A DNA stretch of 64,000 nucleotides from Doris montereyensis (lineage: Eukaryota; Mollusca; Gastropoda; Nudibranchia; Dorididae). The notes beneath the pieces are model-generated. The model was not told the DNA's origin. It did no database searches and worked only from the letters and a program-made list of their open reading frames with translations. The translations under genes were made by a program, and so were the position numbers. The stretch covers positions 1 to 64,000 of the forward strand of contig JAXRKP010001074.1 in assembly GCA_037039925.1 (NCBI GenBank), written 5' to 3'. This document shows positions 37,030 to 48,689 of the stretch, piece by piece (the first letter of the stretch is position 1; every line of letters starts with the position of its first letter).

Positions 37030-37795
37030 AGATGATAATAAAAACAAAGTTATTAGAATTCTTAAAAAGCAGAAAAATTTGAAGATAAAAAGGGCGAAAA
37101 GAGCATACAGATAAACAGCAAATTTATTAATAAAAATCATTTCTGAAATTACGTTTGATGAAATAAAGTTGTAGGCCTTTCAATGAAAGGGGCGTTGTCT
37201 CTTCTCCTCCCATGGATACAATGAGAAATAAATTGAGAGAAAAAGCGTTGATAGAATAAAAATAACAGGAATAATTGGACACCATTGGGGATTATTGTTG
37301 TGGGTGCACACCTTCACATAACCCCCCAAAAAAAAAACAAAACAAACAACAACCCACAAGCCATTCGGTGAGTATATCATGTAATGTGTATTTTATTGCT
37401 TCTGTATCATGTTGTTTGTTGGGTAGAACGTAAACAGTACAACGCCTGTTCTAAAGGTGCATTTTTCGCACTGAAATCAACGCAGAATGGTACAGCCAAG
37501 AAATAATGGGAAATGAAAGTTTTTAAATAAAAAAGAAAGTATCTTTTCTTACAAATTTCATCTTATGTCAGCAAGATGAGTTTAAACAGAACTACCTGTA
37601 GCATGTAATTTAGGAAGAACTACATTCACATACGTTCCACTAACAGACAATGGAAGTATTAATCTAATGATATGTGAGAAAATCGTCGAATTAAACTACT
37701 TATGAAAAAGAAATTATTCTCAAAATTTGACAAAGAATCTCTGCCTATCAGTTAAGCGAGTTTGTGTGAAGAAGGAATACGAAATCGAAAATGCC
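37030..37795. other. No feature recognised (intron)
   Basis: Presumed intron upstream of the 36921-37026 exon. No propeptide exon was recognised here. Confidence 0.4.
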
Positions 37796-37797
37796 TT

Positions 37798-38126
37798 CTT
37801 CTTCTTCTTCTTTTTTCTTTTCTTCTTCTTCTACTTCAAAAACAGAAACATTTCGGGCCACACTGCCCTTCTTCAGTCACAGTTTAGTGGTCGTGGGTAA
37901 CACTGTATGGCGCCAAAAGGTGGCCAGTTATGTGATGATCCATCACTCTTCTCTAAGCCTCATATTCAATTTCGTATTTCCTCGTTACTAGTTCGGCCTA
38001 CTGCAGCATTCTTTCTGTTATGTGAAGAAGGGCAATGTAGTGTGTGTGTGTGTTGTGTGTGTCTTCTTCTTCTGTGTTCCTTCTTCTTCTTCTTCTTCTT
38101 TGATAACATTTTCTTCTTCTTCTTTA

Positions 38127-38157
<31 letters not shown>

Positions 38158-38575
38158 CTTCTTCTTCTTCTTCTTCTTCTTCTTCTTCTTCTTCTTCTTC
38201 TTCTTCTTCTTCTTCTTCTTCTTCTTCTTCTTCTTCTTCTTCTTCTTCTTCTTCTTCTTCTTCTTCTTCTTCTTCTTCTTCTTCTTCTTCTTCTTCTTCT
38301 TCTTCTTCTTCTTCTTCTTCTTCTTCTTCTTCTTCTTCTTCTTCTTCTTCTTCTTCTTCTTCTTCTTCTTCTTCTTCTTCTTCTTCTTCTTCTTCTTCTT
38401 CTTCTTCTTCTTTTTCTTCTTCTTCTTCTTCTTCTTCTTCTTCTTCTTCTTCTTCTTCTTCTTCTTCTTCTTCTTCTTCTTCTTCTTCTTCTTCTTCTTC
38501 TTCTTCTTCTTCTTCTTCTTCTTCTTCTTCTTCTTCTTCTTCTTCTTCTTCTTCTTCTTCTTCTTCTTCTTGTGT
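37798..38575. repeat. (CTT)n microsatellite, long
   Basis: Interrupted at 37798-38120, then about 450 bp of almost perfect CTT triplets (one extra-T variant near 38412). Confidence 0.97.
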
Positions 38576-38579
38576 CTTC

Positions 38580-38900
38580 TAATACTCGTATCTTGGAGTT
38601 TTACATCCGAAAATTGATTTCTCATAGTATCGCATCGGTAAAATTAATACATAGATACAATAGCACACAGACAACTTTTATGTCACGAACATCATTTTAA
38701 AACATTAATTGTATCGATATATGTGCAAGTCTGGTGTTTGGTATTGGTCAAATATGTGTCATTACGATAAGTGAACAATCGATGTATGAATAATGATAAC
38801 TATAAGTACTTGTCAGCGATAAAGAGGTTGTAAACTGTCACATGCATCCATGATCTATATACAATTAGTTGGGATCGAGAGCAATTTACACATAATAATA
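38580..38900. other. No feature recognised
   Basis: Unique-looking spacer between two microsatellites. Confidence 0.4.
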
Positions 38901-38919
38901 ATAAAATGAATAATAAAAA

Positions 38920-38941
38920 TAATAAAAATAATAATAATATA

Positions 38942-39013
<72 letters not shown>

Positions 39014-39052
39014 TAATAATAATGATAACAAGAGGTTGAAGAAGAAGAAGAA

Positions 39053-39083
<31 letters not shown>

Positions 39084-39178
39084 AAGAAGAAGAAAAGAAG
39101 AAGAAGAAGAAGAAGAAGAAGAAGAAGAAGAAGAAGAATAATAATAAGAATAAGAAGAAGAAAGAAGAAGAAGAAGAA

Positions 39179-39209
<31 letters not shown>

Positions 39210-39408
39210 AAGAAGAAGAAGAAGAAGAAGAAGAAGAAGAAGAAGAAGAAGAAGAAGAAGAAGAAGAAGAAGAAGAAGAAGAAGAAGAAGAAGAAGAAGA
39301 AGAAGAAGAAGAAGAAGAAGAAGAAGAAGAAGAAGAAGAAGAAGAAGAAGAAGAAGAAGAAGAAGAAGAAGAAGAAGAAGAAGAAGAAGAAGAAGAAAAA
39401 AATAGTAA

Positions 39409-39482
<74 letters not shown>

Positions 39483-39490
39483 GGACAATA
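38920..39490. repeat. (AAT)n-(GAA)n-(AAT)n compound microsatellite
   Basis: AAT block at 38920-39030, about 360 bp of GAA triplets at 39036-39395, then a second AAT block at 39405-39480. The GAA block is the reverse complement of the CTT block at 38108-38571. Confidence 0.97.
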
Positions 39491-39559
39491 ATGATAAGAT
39501 TAATACTAAAATAATGATATGTATATGGGAACAGATAGCTGATAGGTACTGTACATACT

Positions 39560-39725
39560 GTACTCAAGCCTACCAATCCAGGGGTTCAAATCCCTGCCAT
39601 GCAGGCTTGAATCTGAAATGTGTTTTTTATTCATGTTTTTTTTCTCACTTATGCAGTGGTAGTCAAGATAAAATGAGTGCCTAGTCCTATCGGAGACGGA
39701 CAATAATCTAGGAGGTCTCATGTTT
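39560..39725 (+). mobile_element. SINE family D, diverged copy
   Basis: It contains GGGGTTCAAATCCCTG (box B) and GTGCCTAGTCCTATCGGAGA, which matches (inverted) the copy at 44750-44992. Confidence 0.6.
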
Positions 39726-39729
39726 CCCT

Positions 39730-40205
39730 ACAACCTCTTGCACATCAGACTCATTGACCTGTTCATTACTCTGAATAAATGCAGTAGAGGCAAATATCAG
39801 GGAAGAAAGTGTGGCCGGGCATTCATATTTTCCTCAGAATAAAATTAGCCACGGCGTCGCAGTGACAGCAACTGTTACGGGGTCGTCAATATTGTCGTAA
39901 ATGGCCATATTGTTATATAATAATATTAAGCATTGCGATGTCGAAATTCATCGATAACATAACCATCATTTTATCTCATCGTTTTCTATTACAGAAGATC
40001 TGTATCAAGATTGAGTGCATTATATCGGTATCTGATGACAAACAAAACTGCGAAATCAAAATTATTACCGACAATAATCACCGATCGTTGTATGTATCCA
40101 GTCTGATCTGCTCTAAACTCAGAAGAAAAAATTGTTGAGGAAAATTGAATAATCGAACAGCTTATTAATGCCCGTCATCTGTGTGGCAAATAGAGAAAGA
40201 AAGGG
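39730..40205. other. No gene recognised
   Basis: A plus-strand open frame of 66 codons (39938-40138) has an acceptor-like CTATTACAG inside it, but it matches no family I know. Confidence 0.35.
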
Positions 40206-40210
40206 GGTCT

Positions 40211-40302
<92 letters not shown>

Positions 40303-40330
40303 AAAGACAGACAGACAGACAGACAAACAT
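40211..40330. repeat. (GA)n then (GACA)n
   Basis: About 90 bp GA and a short GACA block, ending about 20 nt downstream (minus sense) of the tentative first-exon donor. Confidence 0.95.
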
Positions 40331-40349
40331 ACAGAGACAGAGGACTTAC

Positions 40350-40547
40350 TTTTCATGTTGACTTAAGTCATAAGACTCGGTCTTCACACCGTGTCCATTG
40401 CCGAAGAAGTTTGAAAGGTGAGGCGCTGTCATAACCTTCATCTATGGACATGGATTGAACAACAGTCTTCCTGCTGAATCCAACGACGCTACGACTTGCT
40501 GAGATACAGGACAAGATCAATAAAACATGAAGTGATCTGCTGGGCAT
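40350..40547 (-). CDS. Possible first exon of the cathepsin Z-like gene (signal peptide)
   Basis: An ATG at 40545-40547 opens MPSRSLHVLLILSCISASRS, which looks like a signal peptide. The segment ends at a strong donor, GTAAGT (40344-40349). In another frame just before the donor it reads GNGHGVKTESYDLSQHEK, resembling the cathepsin Z propeptide. That frame joins in phase to the TKLWPHADDD exon. The Met frame and the donor frame do not agree, so one shift is needed. It lies upstream of, and on the same strand as, the other exons. Tentative. Confidence 0.4.
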
Positions 40548-40619
40548 TTGAAGGAAGGGAGTGAATCCTTCGTCTATAGAAATACAATCAGCTAAAGCTC
40601 GCACGAAAGATAAACAGAA

Positions 40620-40908
40620 CACATCTCTTTGGTTTAGGCTTAAATACTTCTAGGGCTGTCAAGATAAATGAATAGGTATAAATAAATTTAGTGGGCTGTA
40701 GTTCTAAAATTGTCTTTTTTGTTTGCTTTGGTCAAAGATCAAAGTTTTTATTCACTTGATCTAGTGTTCAAAACATAGGTCAAAGAGTAAATACATAAGA
40801 TTATTAGCAACAATTTGGTCTTACATAATGTTATAATGTGCAACCACTTCACGGAAATTCAAGACGGCAGCAAAAAAAGGCTTTTGAGTCAAGGCTTTCA
40901 AAGTTTTG
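40620..40908. other. No feature recognised; possible upstream region of the cathepsin Z-like gene
   Basis: AT-rich. No promoter element could be assigned with confidence. Confidence 0.35.
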
Positions 40909-40909
40909 T

Positions 40910-41205
40910 GGTGTAGAAGGCCGAGTGGTTAGTCTGCATGACTTGGGATCATGAGGTCCAGATTCGAATCCTAGCAAAGCTAGTTTCGGCGTTGTGTTCC
41001 TTTGGGAAAGACACTTAACACTCATGTTCCCCACTCGGCCCAGATGCAAATGGTTACAACCACTAGCTTGGGAGAGAGTAAAAACCTGCGTCGGACTAGC
41101 GTTCTGTTCAGGAGGATTGTCATCACCAATACCGCTTCATGCTATAGAAACCGGGATACTCTCCGGCTCTGTGGGCCGTAATAGCCTTGAAGGATTTGTT
41201 TTCTC
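40910..41205 (+). mobile_element. tRNA-derived SINE, family C, near full length
   Basis: Head GGCCGAGTGGTTAGTCTGCA with GATTCGAATCC (box B), then GGGAAAGACACTTAACACTC, AAAACCTGCGTCGGACTAGC and CTATAGAAACCGGGATACTC. Confidence 0.82.
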
Positions 41206-41580
41206 TTTTTTATAAAGGAGAAGATATGTGACAGTAAATCAGCGATACGAGTAACAACTGAAAGGATGTACACGGTAAGTGTAAACTTAATTGTATTCAG
41301 TAATCACGGCCAGAGAGACAATATAATAATATACACAGTTACTGGATGTATAATTCTATAAAGCAAATAACTTGTTACCAGATAAATGTTTAAAAAAATA
41401 TTTTTTAAATAAATGAAAAAGCCCATTTCTGCACGGAAATGTTTAAATCAAACTCGTACCGGCTTTATCGATATCAACAGTATGTAATCAGCAAGGGCAG
41501 ATAAAATAACGTGCATGTGTTTAGATAGGCATATAATAATATACATAATAAATTCAATTTAGAACACAGACTATCTTGTC
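41206..41580. other. No feature recognised
   Basis: AT-rich spacer between a SINE and the 3' end of a LINE. Confidence 0.4.
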
Positions 41581-41584
41581 ATCA

Positions 41585-42055
41585 TTATCATTGCCTTTTC
41601 ACCCTATAACAGGGTATAGGCCACGAACAACAGACTTCCACTTATTGCTATTTTGGCCAACTCTTGATAAGTCCCTCCACGAAAAACCCGCTCTCCTCAA
41701 ATCATCTTCCACTAGCCTTCTCCAGGTTAATCGTGTCCTTCCCTAACTCACTGTCCCTGTGGATTCCACTGAAGGGCATGTCTTGTGGTACTTCTCTGAG
41801 GTTTTCGGAGGTGTTTCCTATCCATCTCCATCTCCGGTGTCCTATTTCTTCTGCTATTGGTTTCTGTGCTGTTTTCCCCAAAGTGTTTCATTTTGGATTT
41901 TATCTGACCACTGAATCCGTAGTATTTTCCTAGGCAAATGTTGACAAAGCTCTGAAGTTTTCTACTCCAGGTCTTAGAGGGATTCCATGTCCCACGTCCA
42001 TAAAACAATAGCGATTTGGCATCTTGCCAGCCTGTTTGTAAATGATCCTGTCACA
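41585..42055 (-). mobile_element. RTE-like LINE, 3' end remnant
   Basis: The minus strand in shifting frames reads LLFYGRGTWNPSKTW, KLQSFVNICLGK, an RRWRWIGN-type segment, RHALQWNPQGQ and a C-terminal part near VEVCCSWPIPC. This is the order found at the end of RTE-clade LINE proteins (cf. WRWIGHTLRK, ALxWNPQGKR). It ends in AATGATAATGATGACAAG, a short-repeat tail typical of RTE elements. Confidence 0.75.
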
Positions 42056-42059
42056 TAAG

Positions 42060-43290
42060 AATCGATTACGTGGGTGTCATCTTCCTTTCTAAAGTAAAAT
42101 GCAAAATGAAAAAATTGTGCATCATTCTTTCTTTATCAGTTCCCATTCTACCTTCTGGTGTATGGGCGCAGATACCAAAATGACATTTCTCCAGGCTACC
42201 ATGTCCTGGCATTTTTTGTTTCCTTCTGTGAAAGTTACATTTCTTTTGCTTTAGTACCTCTTTCATATCTTCATATCGTCACACTTTCTTCGAGGTCTAT
42301 TTTTTGGTCTTTTACCTTGGGTTTTAACATTGTATATTGATCGAGTTATTCTCTTCTCATTCATTCTGTTTACATGCCCAAACCATCTCAGTTGATTTAT
42401 TTCTATCTTAGTTATAATATAATGTCATCTGCCTTGGTTTGATCTCTTAATGTTTCTGATGTTATCTCTTTTTACTTTTAGTTTTCCCTACTACTCTACT
42501 GAGAAATTATTTCAGCTGCATGTACTCTACCTTCTTACTGTCTAAGGTCCAGGTTTCGTTGCCATAGAGAAGAGTAAGACAATAAACTGTGTTGTATACT
42601 GCCATTTTGGGCTTTTGTTGACATTTCTTGTTTACCCACAAAAGTCTTTCCTAGATGACTATATATTGTTATGCCTTTTTGGATTCTCTGGCTGATTTCT
42701 TCTCTAAGTTTCCTTCTGAATTAATCATTACTCTTAGGTAGTTGTAGCTTTGAACGTGTTTTAATTTCTCTCTGCCCAGTTTAAGGTTTTGAATTTTAGC
42801 TTCTCTAGTTACTAGCATTATCTTTGTTTTCTTTGCATTGACTTTCAACCCTCTCTTATGTAGTTCCTTATTCAGCATGTTGACATTATAGTGATGGTCA
42901 CTTTCCGATTTTCCAAATAGAGCTAAGTCATCAAATGAAAGCATTGCTACATTTCCCAGTTTGAGTTTTCACATACCTATTTTCTTAATTTTTAATGATG
43001 CCGTTGCAACTGAATCCATAAGTGTGATAAACAAGAGAGGACTCAGAATACAGCTGTCTTGATCCTATTATCTACTTCACATTCTTTAGATACATTTTCC
43101 AGCTACTCTCACTGCAAATGTTGATTTATTGTAAAAAAAAACCCAACTTGTAATAGCTTCTATCAAATTTTGTTCTACATTATCTTCAGTCAGTGTCAAA
43201 TGTCTTTTTTACGTCAATAAAACAGGTGTAAATCAATATTCTTTCAAGGAATATTTCTATTGTTTGTCTAGTTGTAAATATGCAAATATT
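42060..43290 (-). mobile_element. LINE reverse-transcriptase and C-terminal remnant
   Basis: Minus-strand pieces in order: NVEQNLIE, SFDDLALFGKSESDHHYNVN (in place of the FADD catalytic motif), KELHKRGLKVNAKKTKIMLV, MINSEGNLEKKSA, INQLRWFGHVNRMNEKRIT, KTQGKRPKNRPRRK, and a C-terminus around HTPEGRMGTDKE. Same family as 16690-17645. The 3' end of this family also appears as a short piece at 63262-63298. An RTE-like 3' end lies directly downstream (41585-42055), so two elements are joined or nested. Confidence 0.82.
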
Positions 43291-43978
43291 TTTATGTACA
43301 AAAAAGCTGTTGGCTATTTTCATGTTATTCTTTAGACAAAAGTATATGTCTCTCTCTATTTGGAGACGTTATTGTCCTCTATGACTTAACCTATGACTTT
43401 TCTATATTGTTGCCTACTCTAGCATTTCAATCTCCTAAAACCACTAGTTTCTATTTGGGTTTGAGATTCTCTGCAGCTATTCCGTATTTGTAAATTATCC
43501 AACTGTCTAATACTAATAGTTTTTCATGTTTTTTATGTATTAGGAGGCCTACTCGTGCTCTATCCTTTACATATACTCCTGAGAAGATCAAAGTATGATT
43601 TGGTCCCTACATTTTCTATTCCTTATCCTGTTTTCTTTGTTTCTATGATAGCCAAAAATATCTGCTTTGAAGTTTTCTAATTCTTCGTTAACTCCTTTCC
43701 ATTTATTGCTCTGACATTCCTTGTTTCAAAAAACAAAGTCTGTGTTCGTTTCAAAATTCGTTGCAATTAGTAATTTATTTATAATGACAATGTCAATGTC
43801 AGCGAAATTTGTTTGTTTAATTGAAATCAACCATGTCTGATCTCAGCATGAATTAAGAGGAAACAGCAAGATGAACGACAAATGAAAGAGTTCAAGGAAA
43901 GGAGTAGGACTCATCCTCAGCGATTGTAACCCAGGTATGTCAGAGTGCCTGCAAGTGTAGTAAGACATTTTTAAAAAT
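43291..43978. other. Mostly LINE-like or unrecognised; dispersed repeat at 43825-43930
   Basis: Sequence around 43400-43720 is probably an older LINE part (T-rich, no clear motif). At 43825-43930, AAACAGCAAGATGAACGAC and AAGAGTTCAAGGAAAGGAGT match a repeat at 56130-56240. Confidence 0.45.
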
Positions 43979-43979
43979 A

Positions 43980-44315
43980 TTTAGTGATTTATTTCTGATG
44001 TCTGTGTTGGTAACAGTAAGAGATTTGAAAATTGAACATTTAATGATTTATTTCTAGTGTATGTGTCAGTGAGAGTAACAGATTGGAGGCCTGAGTGATT
44101 TATTTCTAGCGTCAGCGAGGGTGAGATATTTGAACATTTAGTGATCTGGTGTCGGTGACAGCAAGAGATTTGAACATTCAGTGGTTTATCTCTAATGTTA
44201 GTGAGAGAAAGAGATCTGAACATGTAATAGTTTAATTCAAGGGTTCGTGTCAACGAGAGTAAGAGATTGGAAGACTTAAGTGATTTAATTCCAGTGTCAG
44301 TGAGAATATACTACA
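43980..44315. repeat. About 56-bp tandem array, diverged
   Basis: Six uneven copies with TGATTTATTTCTAGTGTC and GAGTAAGAGATTTGAACATT. Confidence 0.8.
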
Positions 44316-44749
44316 TGTATAACTATGAGAAATTGGAACAATCAGGGATTCATTTCTAGCGTTAAGTGTGACAAGGAGCTGTCAAATCTGTACATTTTTA
44401 CTCTTTTTTTAACTTCATGTATTTTTTTTTCATTTGCCACCGAAATATACTGTACTGTATTGAGACTTAAGCTCATGATTTTTTCTCTCCGCATTTTGAC
44501 AAACACGCGTCAAATTGTGTTCAGAAATAGTTTCCCAACATGCTATGTTAATTGTAAGTCACAACAAAAACAGCTTGCCAGTGGGAGGTGGAGTAGTTTC
44601 AATCTACCTGTATTTAACTGTCCTGTATCCTGACAATGACAAAACAGTGCCAAAACGTCTAAAATAACAGCTAATTTTGCTGACCATTTTATTTAGACTA
44701 AGATGTTACTGTCACAGATGTTTATATTTAGAGGTCAAACTTGACTGCA

Positions 44750-44992
44750 ACATTATTGACTTTGATTTTGAGCCAAGGGATCTTTATTAAAGTACACCGA
44801 GAGTGTTACTGTTATGATCCGCACACAGGACCTCCTTTTTTATTGTCCGTCTCCGATAGGACTAGGCATCAATCCACCTACCTGGAGCAGCCGGGTAGAT
44901 TTTACATTTTACTTTAAAATATCTTTCAACTGTCGAGATTTAAACCCACAACCTTTTAGTTGAGAGGCCGACATTTTGCCTCTGGATTAGAA
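44750..44992 (-). mobile_element. tRNA-derived SINE, family D
   Basis: The minus-strand head TAATCCAGAGGCAAAATGTC is followed by body segments CCAGGTAGGTGGATTGATGC and CTAGTCCTATCGGAGACGG. A C16 run lies next to the head at 44995-45010. Confidence 0.75.
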
Positions 44993-45109
44993 TCCCCCCC
45001 CCCCCCCCCTTTTCCTTTTCCCATTTTTACTTTTGAAAAAAAAAACAACAAAGGGTCGAGTTTGGGAAGACGGAGGCAAGACATTTTTAAACCTGCGTTG
45101 TTGAAATAA

Positions 45110-45308
45110 CGATAATGTAGAGGAAAGAGATAACAATAATGTAGAGTAAAGAGATAACAATAATGTAGAGTAAAGAGATAACAATAATGTAGAGTAAAGA
45201 GATAGCAATAATGTAGAGTAAAGAGATAACAATAATGTAGAGTAAAGAGATAACAATAATATAGAGTAAAGAGATAACAATAATGTAGAGTAAAGAGATA
45301 ACAATAAA
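45110..45308. repeat. 24-bp tandem array
   Basis: Eight copies of AATGTAGAGTAAAGAGATAA plus CAAT. Confidence 0.95.
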
Positions 45309-45784
45309 GATAGTTCTGAATGCCCTCTCATATACACAAATCTATCTATTAATTATATCATTCGCAGTCAGCCGTTTTATTGTTTGCCAAAGGCTTTGTT
45401 GCCGGGCCACTAAGAGTAACCATATTTTGCTTGTAGATTCTAAATGGTCCTAAGATCATTTTTATTTCAGGAAATTTTCTACCGGAAGTGACGTTTCATA
45501 ATTGAAAATTTCATAGCTTCCCCGTCTGCGAGTAGAATTTTTATTCGTCTGGATCATTTCAAACAGGTTATAATAATTTTAAAAAGTTTTAACACTACTG
45601 TTCACGCCTACTTGAGTAATTATAGAAGCAAATGCTAACCCAATCTAATAATCGTACTTAGTATCACTCGGAGTGTAATAATACGCTTGTCATTTAAAAT
45701 ATAATCTGGTAGTAAGTAAGTAAAGTAAGTACCCATATATACAAAGTGGAGAACAGGGTATGCAAGTAATCCGTTGAAGAGCCA
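45309..45784. other. No feature recognised
   Basis: Unique-looking sequence with no exon supported. Confidence 0.4.
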
Positions 45785-45975
45785 AGATGTTTTCTAGGCA
45801 TTCGGCATAATGTGGTGGTAGCATGCCATTGCTTTCCATGCCAACGTTATCGTCACCAAGTCTGAAAAAAAACGCATCCACCCACTTTTTGCTATAGGGG
45901 AAATAGGAGGACTGTGAAATCTTTTAAATGTGCGTAGTTAGTCAAACATTCTACCAACTGAGCTACCAGCACCAC
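45785..45975 (-). mobile_element. SINE with a single copy of the 39-bp tail unit
   Basis: On the minus strand the head GTGCTGGTAGCTCAGTTGGT lies at the right. The tail at 45787-45835 is one copy of the unit that makes up the array at 1-1975 (TTTCTAGGCATTCGGCATAA on the plus strand). The distance from head to tail unit is about the same as at 1976-2118. Confidence 0.78.
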
Positions 45976-47302
45976 CCAATATAGTGAGTATAAGGTGTAC
46001 AATATACTCTACCTGTGCCACTCATTGTAGTGAGTATAAGGTGTACAATATATTCTATAGCCACTCATTGTAGTGAGTATAAGGTGTACAATATACTCTA
46101 TCTGTGCCACTAAATGTAGTGAGTGTAAGGTGTACAATATACTCTATCTGTGCAACTAAATGTAGTGAGTGTAAGGTGTACAATATACTCTATCTGTGCC
46201 ACTAAATGTAGTGAGTATAAGGTGTACAATATACTCTACCTGTGCCACTCAATGTAGTGAGTATAAGGTGTACAATATATTCTACCTGTGCCACTCATTG
46301 TAGTGAGTATAAGGTGTACAATAACTCTACCTGTGCCACTCTCTACTCTATCTGTGCCACTAATTAGTGAGTGTAAGGTGTACAATATACTCTATCTGTG
46401 ACACTAAATGTAGTGAGGTGTACAATATACTCTATCTGTGCCACTCAATGTAGTGAGTATAATGTACCTGTGCCACTCATTGTAGTGAGTATAAGGTGTA
46501 CAATATACTCTACCTGTGCCACTCATTGTAGTGAGTATAAGGTGTACAATATACTCTACCTGTGCCACTCATTGTAGTGAGTATAAGGTGTACAATATAC
46601 TCTACCTGTGCCACTAAATGTAGTGAGTATAAGGTGTACAATATATTCTACCTGTGCCACTCAATGTAGTGAGTATAAGGTGTACAATATACTCTATCTG
46701 TGCCACTCAATGTAGTGAGTATAAGGTGTACAATATACTCTATCTGTGCCACTCAATGTAGTGAGTATAAGGTGTACAATATACTCTACCTGTGCCACTC
46801 AATGTACTAAATGTAGTGAGTATAAGGTGAGTATAAGGTGTACAATATACTCTACCTGTGCCACTAAATGTAGTGAGTGTAAATGTAGTGAGTGTATAAG
46901 GTGTACAATATAAGGTGTACAATAAGTGTGTACAATAAGGTGTACAATATACTCTATCTGTGCCACTAAATGTAGTGAGTGTATAAGGTGTACAATATAT
47001 ACCTGTGCCACTCTACCTGTGCCACTAAATGTAGTGAGTGATAAGGTGTGTATAATGTAGTGAGTACAATATACTCTACCTGTGCCACAATGTAGTGAGT
47101 GTATAAGGTGTACAATATACTCTACCTGTGCCACTAAATGTAGTGTATAAGGTGTACAATATACTCTACCTGTGCCACTAAATGTAGTGAGTATAAGGTG
47201 TACAATATACTCTACCTGTGCCACTCATTGTAGTGAGTGTAAGGTGTACAATATACTCTACCTGTGCCACTAAATGAAGTGAGTATAAGGTGTACAATAT
47301 AC
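45975..47302. repeat. 46-bp tandem array
   Basis: About 27 copies of a unit containing GTAGTGAGTATAAGGTGTAC and AATATACTCTACCTGTGCCA. Several truncated and merged copies occur between 46800 and 47140. It begins immediately at the 5' end of the neighbouring SINE. Confidence 0.96.
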
Positions 47303-47934
47303 TTAGTAAGAGTTAAATCAACCCGCATTTTGTAAGCTTCAAAGCATAATGCACATACACCCTGCTCTGTCTCTTACTTAAAAATAAAAAAACAAGGAAA
47401 AATTTAATTTCCACAGATCTCTTCTTGCTGTATAAAAACAATAAACGTCTACGAAAGTATGATGTATAATATTGTCTTTACTGATTAATTTGCATTATGC
47501 ACAGTGAAGAAAAGCAATTTTGTGTACATCTTAAGTTTTTTTACATACAAAAAACAACCACAAAGCTCACAAAAGCATCAATCGAATTTGTACGAAATGA
47601 GAATCAAAGTAAACTCTTCTGTACTCCACACACTGCGGTAAGTAATACTAATGCTGAAATGGTTGAAAGCAAAACAGTGAGCAAGAGGTTGTGTTGTAAG
47701 TTATAACATAGAAATACTTTAAATGAGATAAATACAAAAGAAACAGGAACAAACAAACAAAAAATTCATGGGCCCCAAATAGATTTGTGGCCCCCGGCCT
47801 CTGCCTCGGCATGGAGCACACTGCCGTGAATATCAAAGTGATGGCATGGTGATGGATGCCAATACAAAGGTCATTAGATCGAGTTTGTCTGGCATCTGAA
47901 ATATTATTAGTTTAATCCTTTGTATCTGTTTCTT
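47303..47934. other. No gene; degenerate SINE family A-like segment near 47810-47935
   Basis: The plus strand has AGATCGAGTTTGTCTGGCAT and TTAATCCTTTGTATCTG, similar to the SINE A copies at 34727 and 60660. Confidence 0.45.
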
Positions 47935-48438
47935 CTTGATACCAGTGGAGCGCTAAAATCTTCACAATGTCTATGTCCAGTACGTTAAAATAGTTCATAC
48001 AGAACATGCCGTGAAGGAATGATACCACTGAAGCGCTAAAATCTTCACAATGTTTATGTCCAGTACGTTAAAATAGTTCATACAGAACATGCCGTGAAGG
48101 AATGATACCACTGAAGCGCTAAAATCTTCACAATGTTTATGTCCAATACGTTAAAATAGTTCATACAGAACATGCCGTGAAGGAATGATACCACTGAAGC
48201 GCTAAAATCTTCACAATGTTTATGTCCAGTACGTTAAAATAGTTCATACAGAACATGCCGTGAAGGAATGATACCACTGAAGCGCTAAAATCTTCACAAT
48301 GTTTATGTCCAGTACGTTAAAATAGTTCATACAGAATATGCCGTGAAGGAATGATACCACTGAAGCGCTAAAATCTTCACAATGTTTATGTCCAGTACGT
48401 TAAAATAGTTCATACAGAATATGCCGTGAAGGAAGAAC
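47935..48438. repeat. 83-bp tandem array
   Basis: Six copies of an 83-bp unit containing TGATACCACTGAAGCGCTAA and CATACAGAACATGCCGTGAA, almost identical to each other. Confidence 0.95.
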
Positions 48439-48467
48439 AACCAAGAGTGGTATGAATGAACTTTGAC

Positions 48468-48685
48468 ATTCACGTCGTACAATCGTCTGTAATAAATTCC
48501 TTCACTCCTTAGTTTTTTATTTACCGGTTCACATGACTTTACAAGACATTGAAAATCAAATCAGTCGACGGAGAAGGAATTCCGTCATACAATCGTCTAT
48601 CCTAAATTCTTGCACTCCTTGGTTTTTTATTTACCGGTTCACATGACTTTACAACACATTGAAAATCAAATCAGTTGCCGGAAAG
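48468..48685. repeat. About 112-bp tandem duplication
   Basis: TACAATCGTCTGTAATAAAT through GAAAATCAAATCAGTCG is repeated once with about 10% divergence. Confidence 0.88.
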
Positions 48686-48689
48686 GAAC

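Noticed and set aside
37907..39576. Poly-Phe, poly-Ser, poly-Lys and poly-Leu frames
   Set aside because: Triplet microsatellites read in each frame.
39938..40138. 66-codon frame with an acceptor-like site inside
   Set aside because: No family resemblance and no donor partner found.
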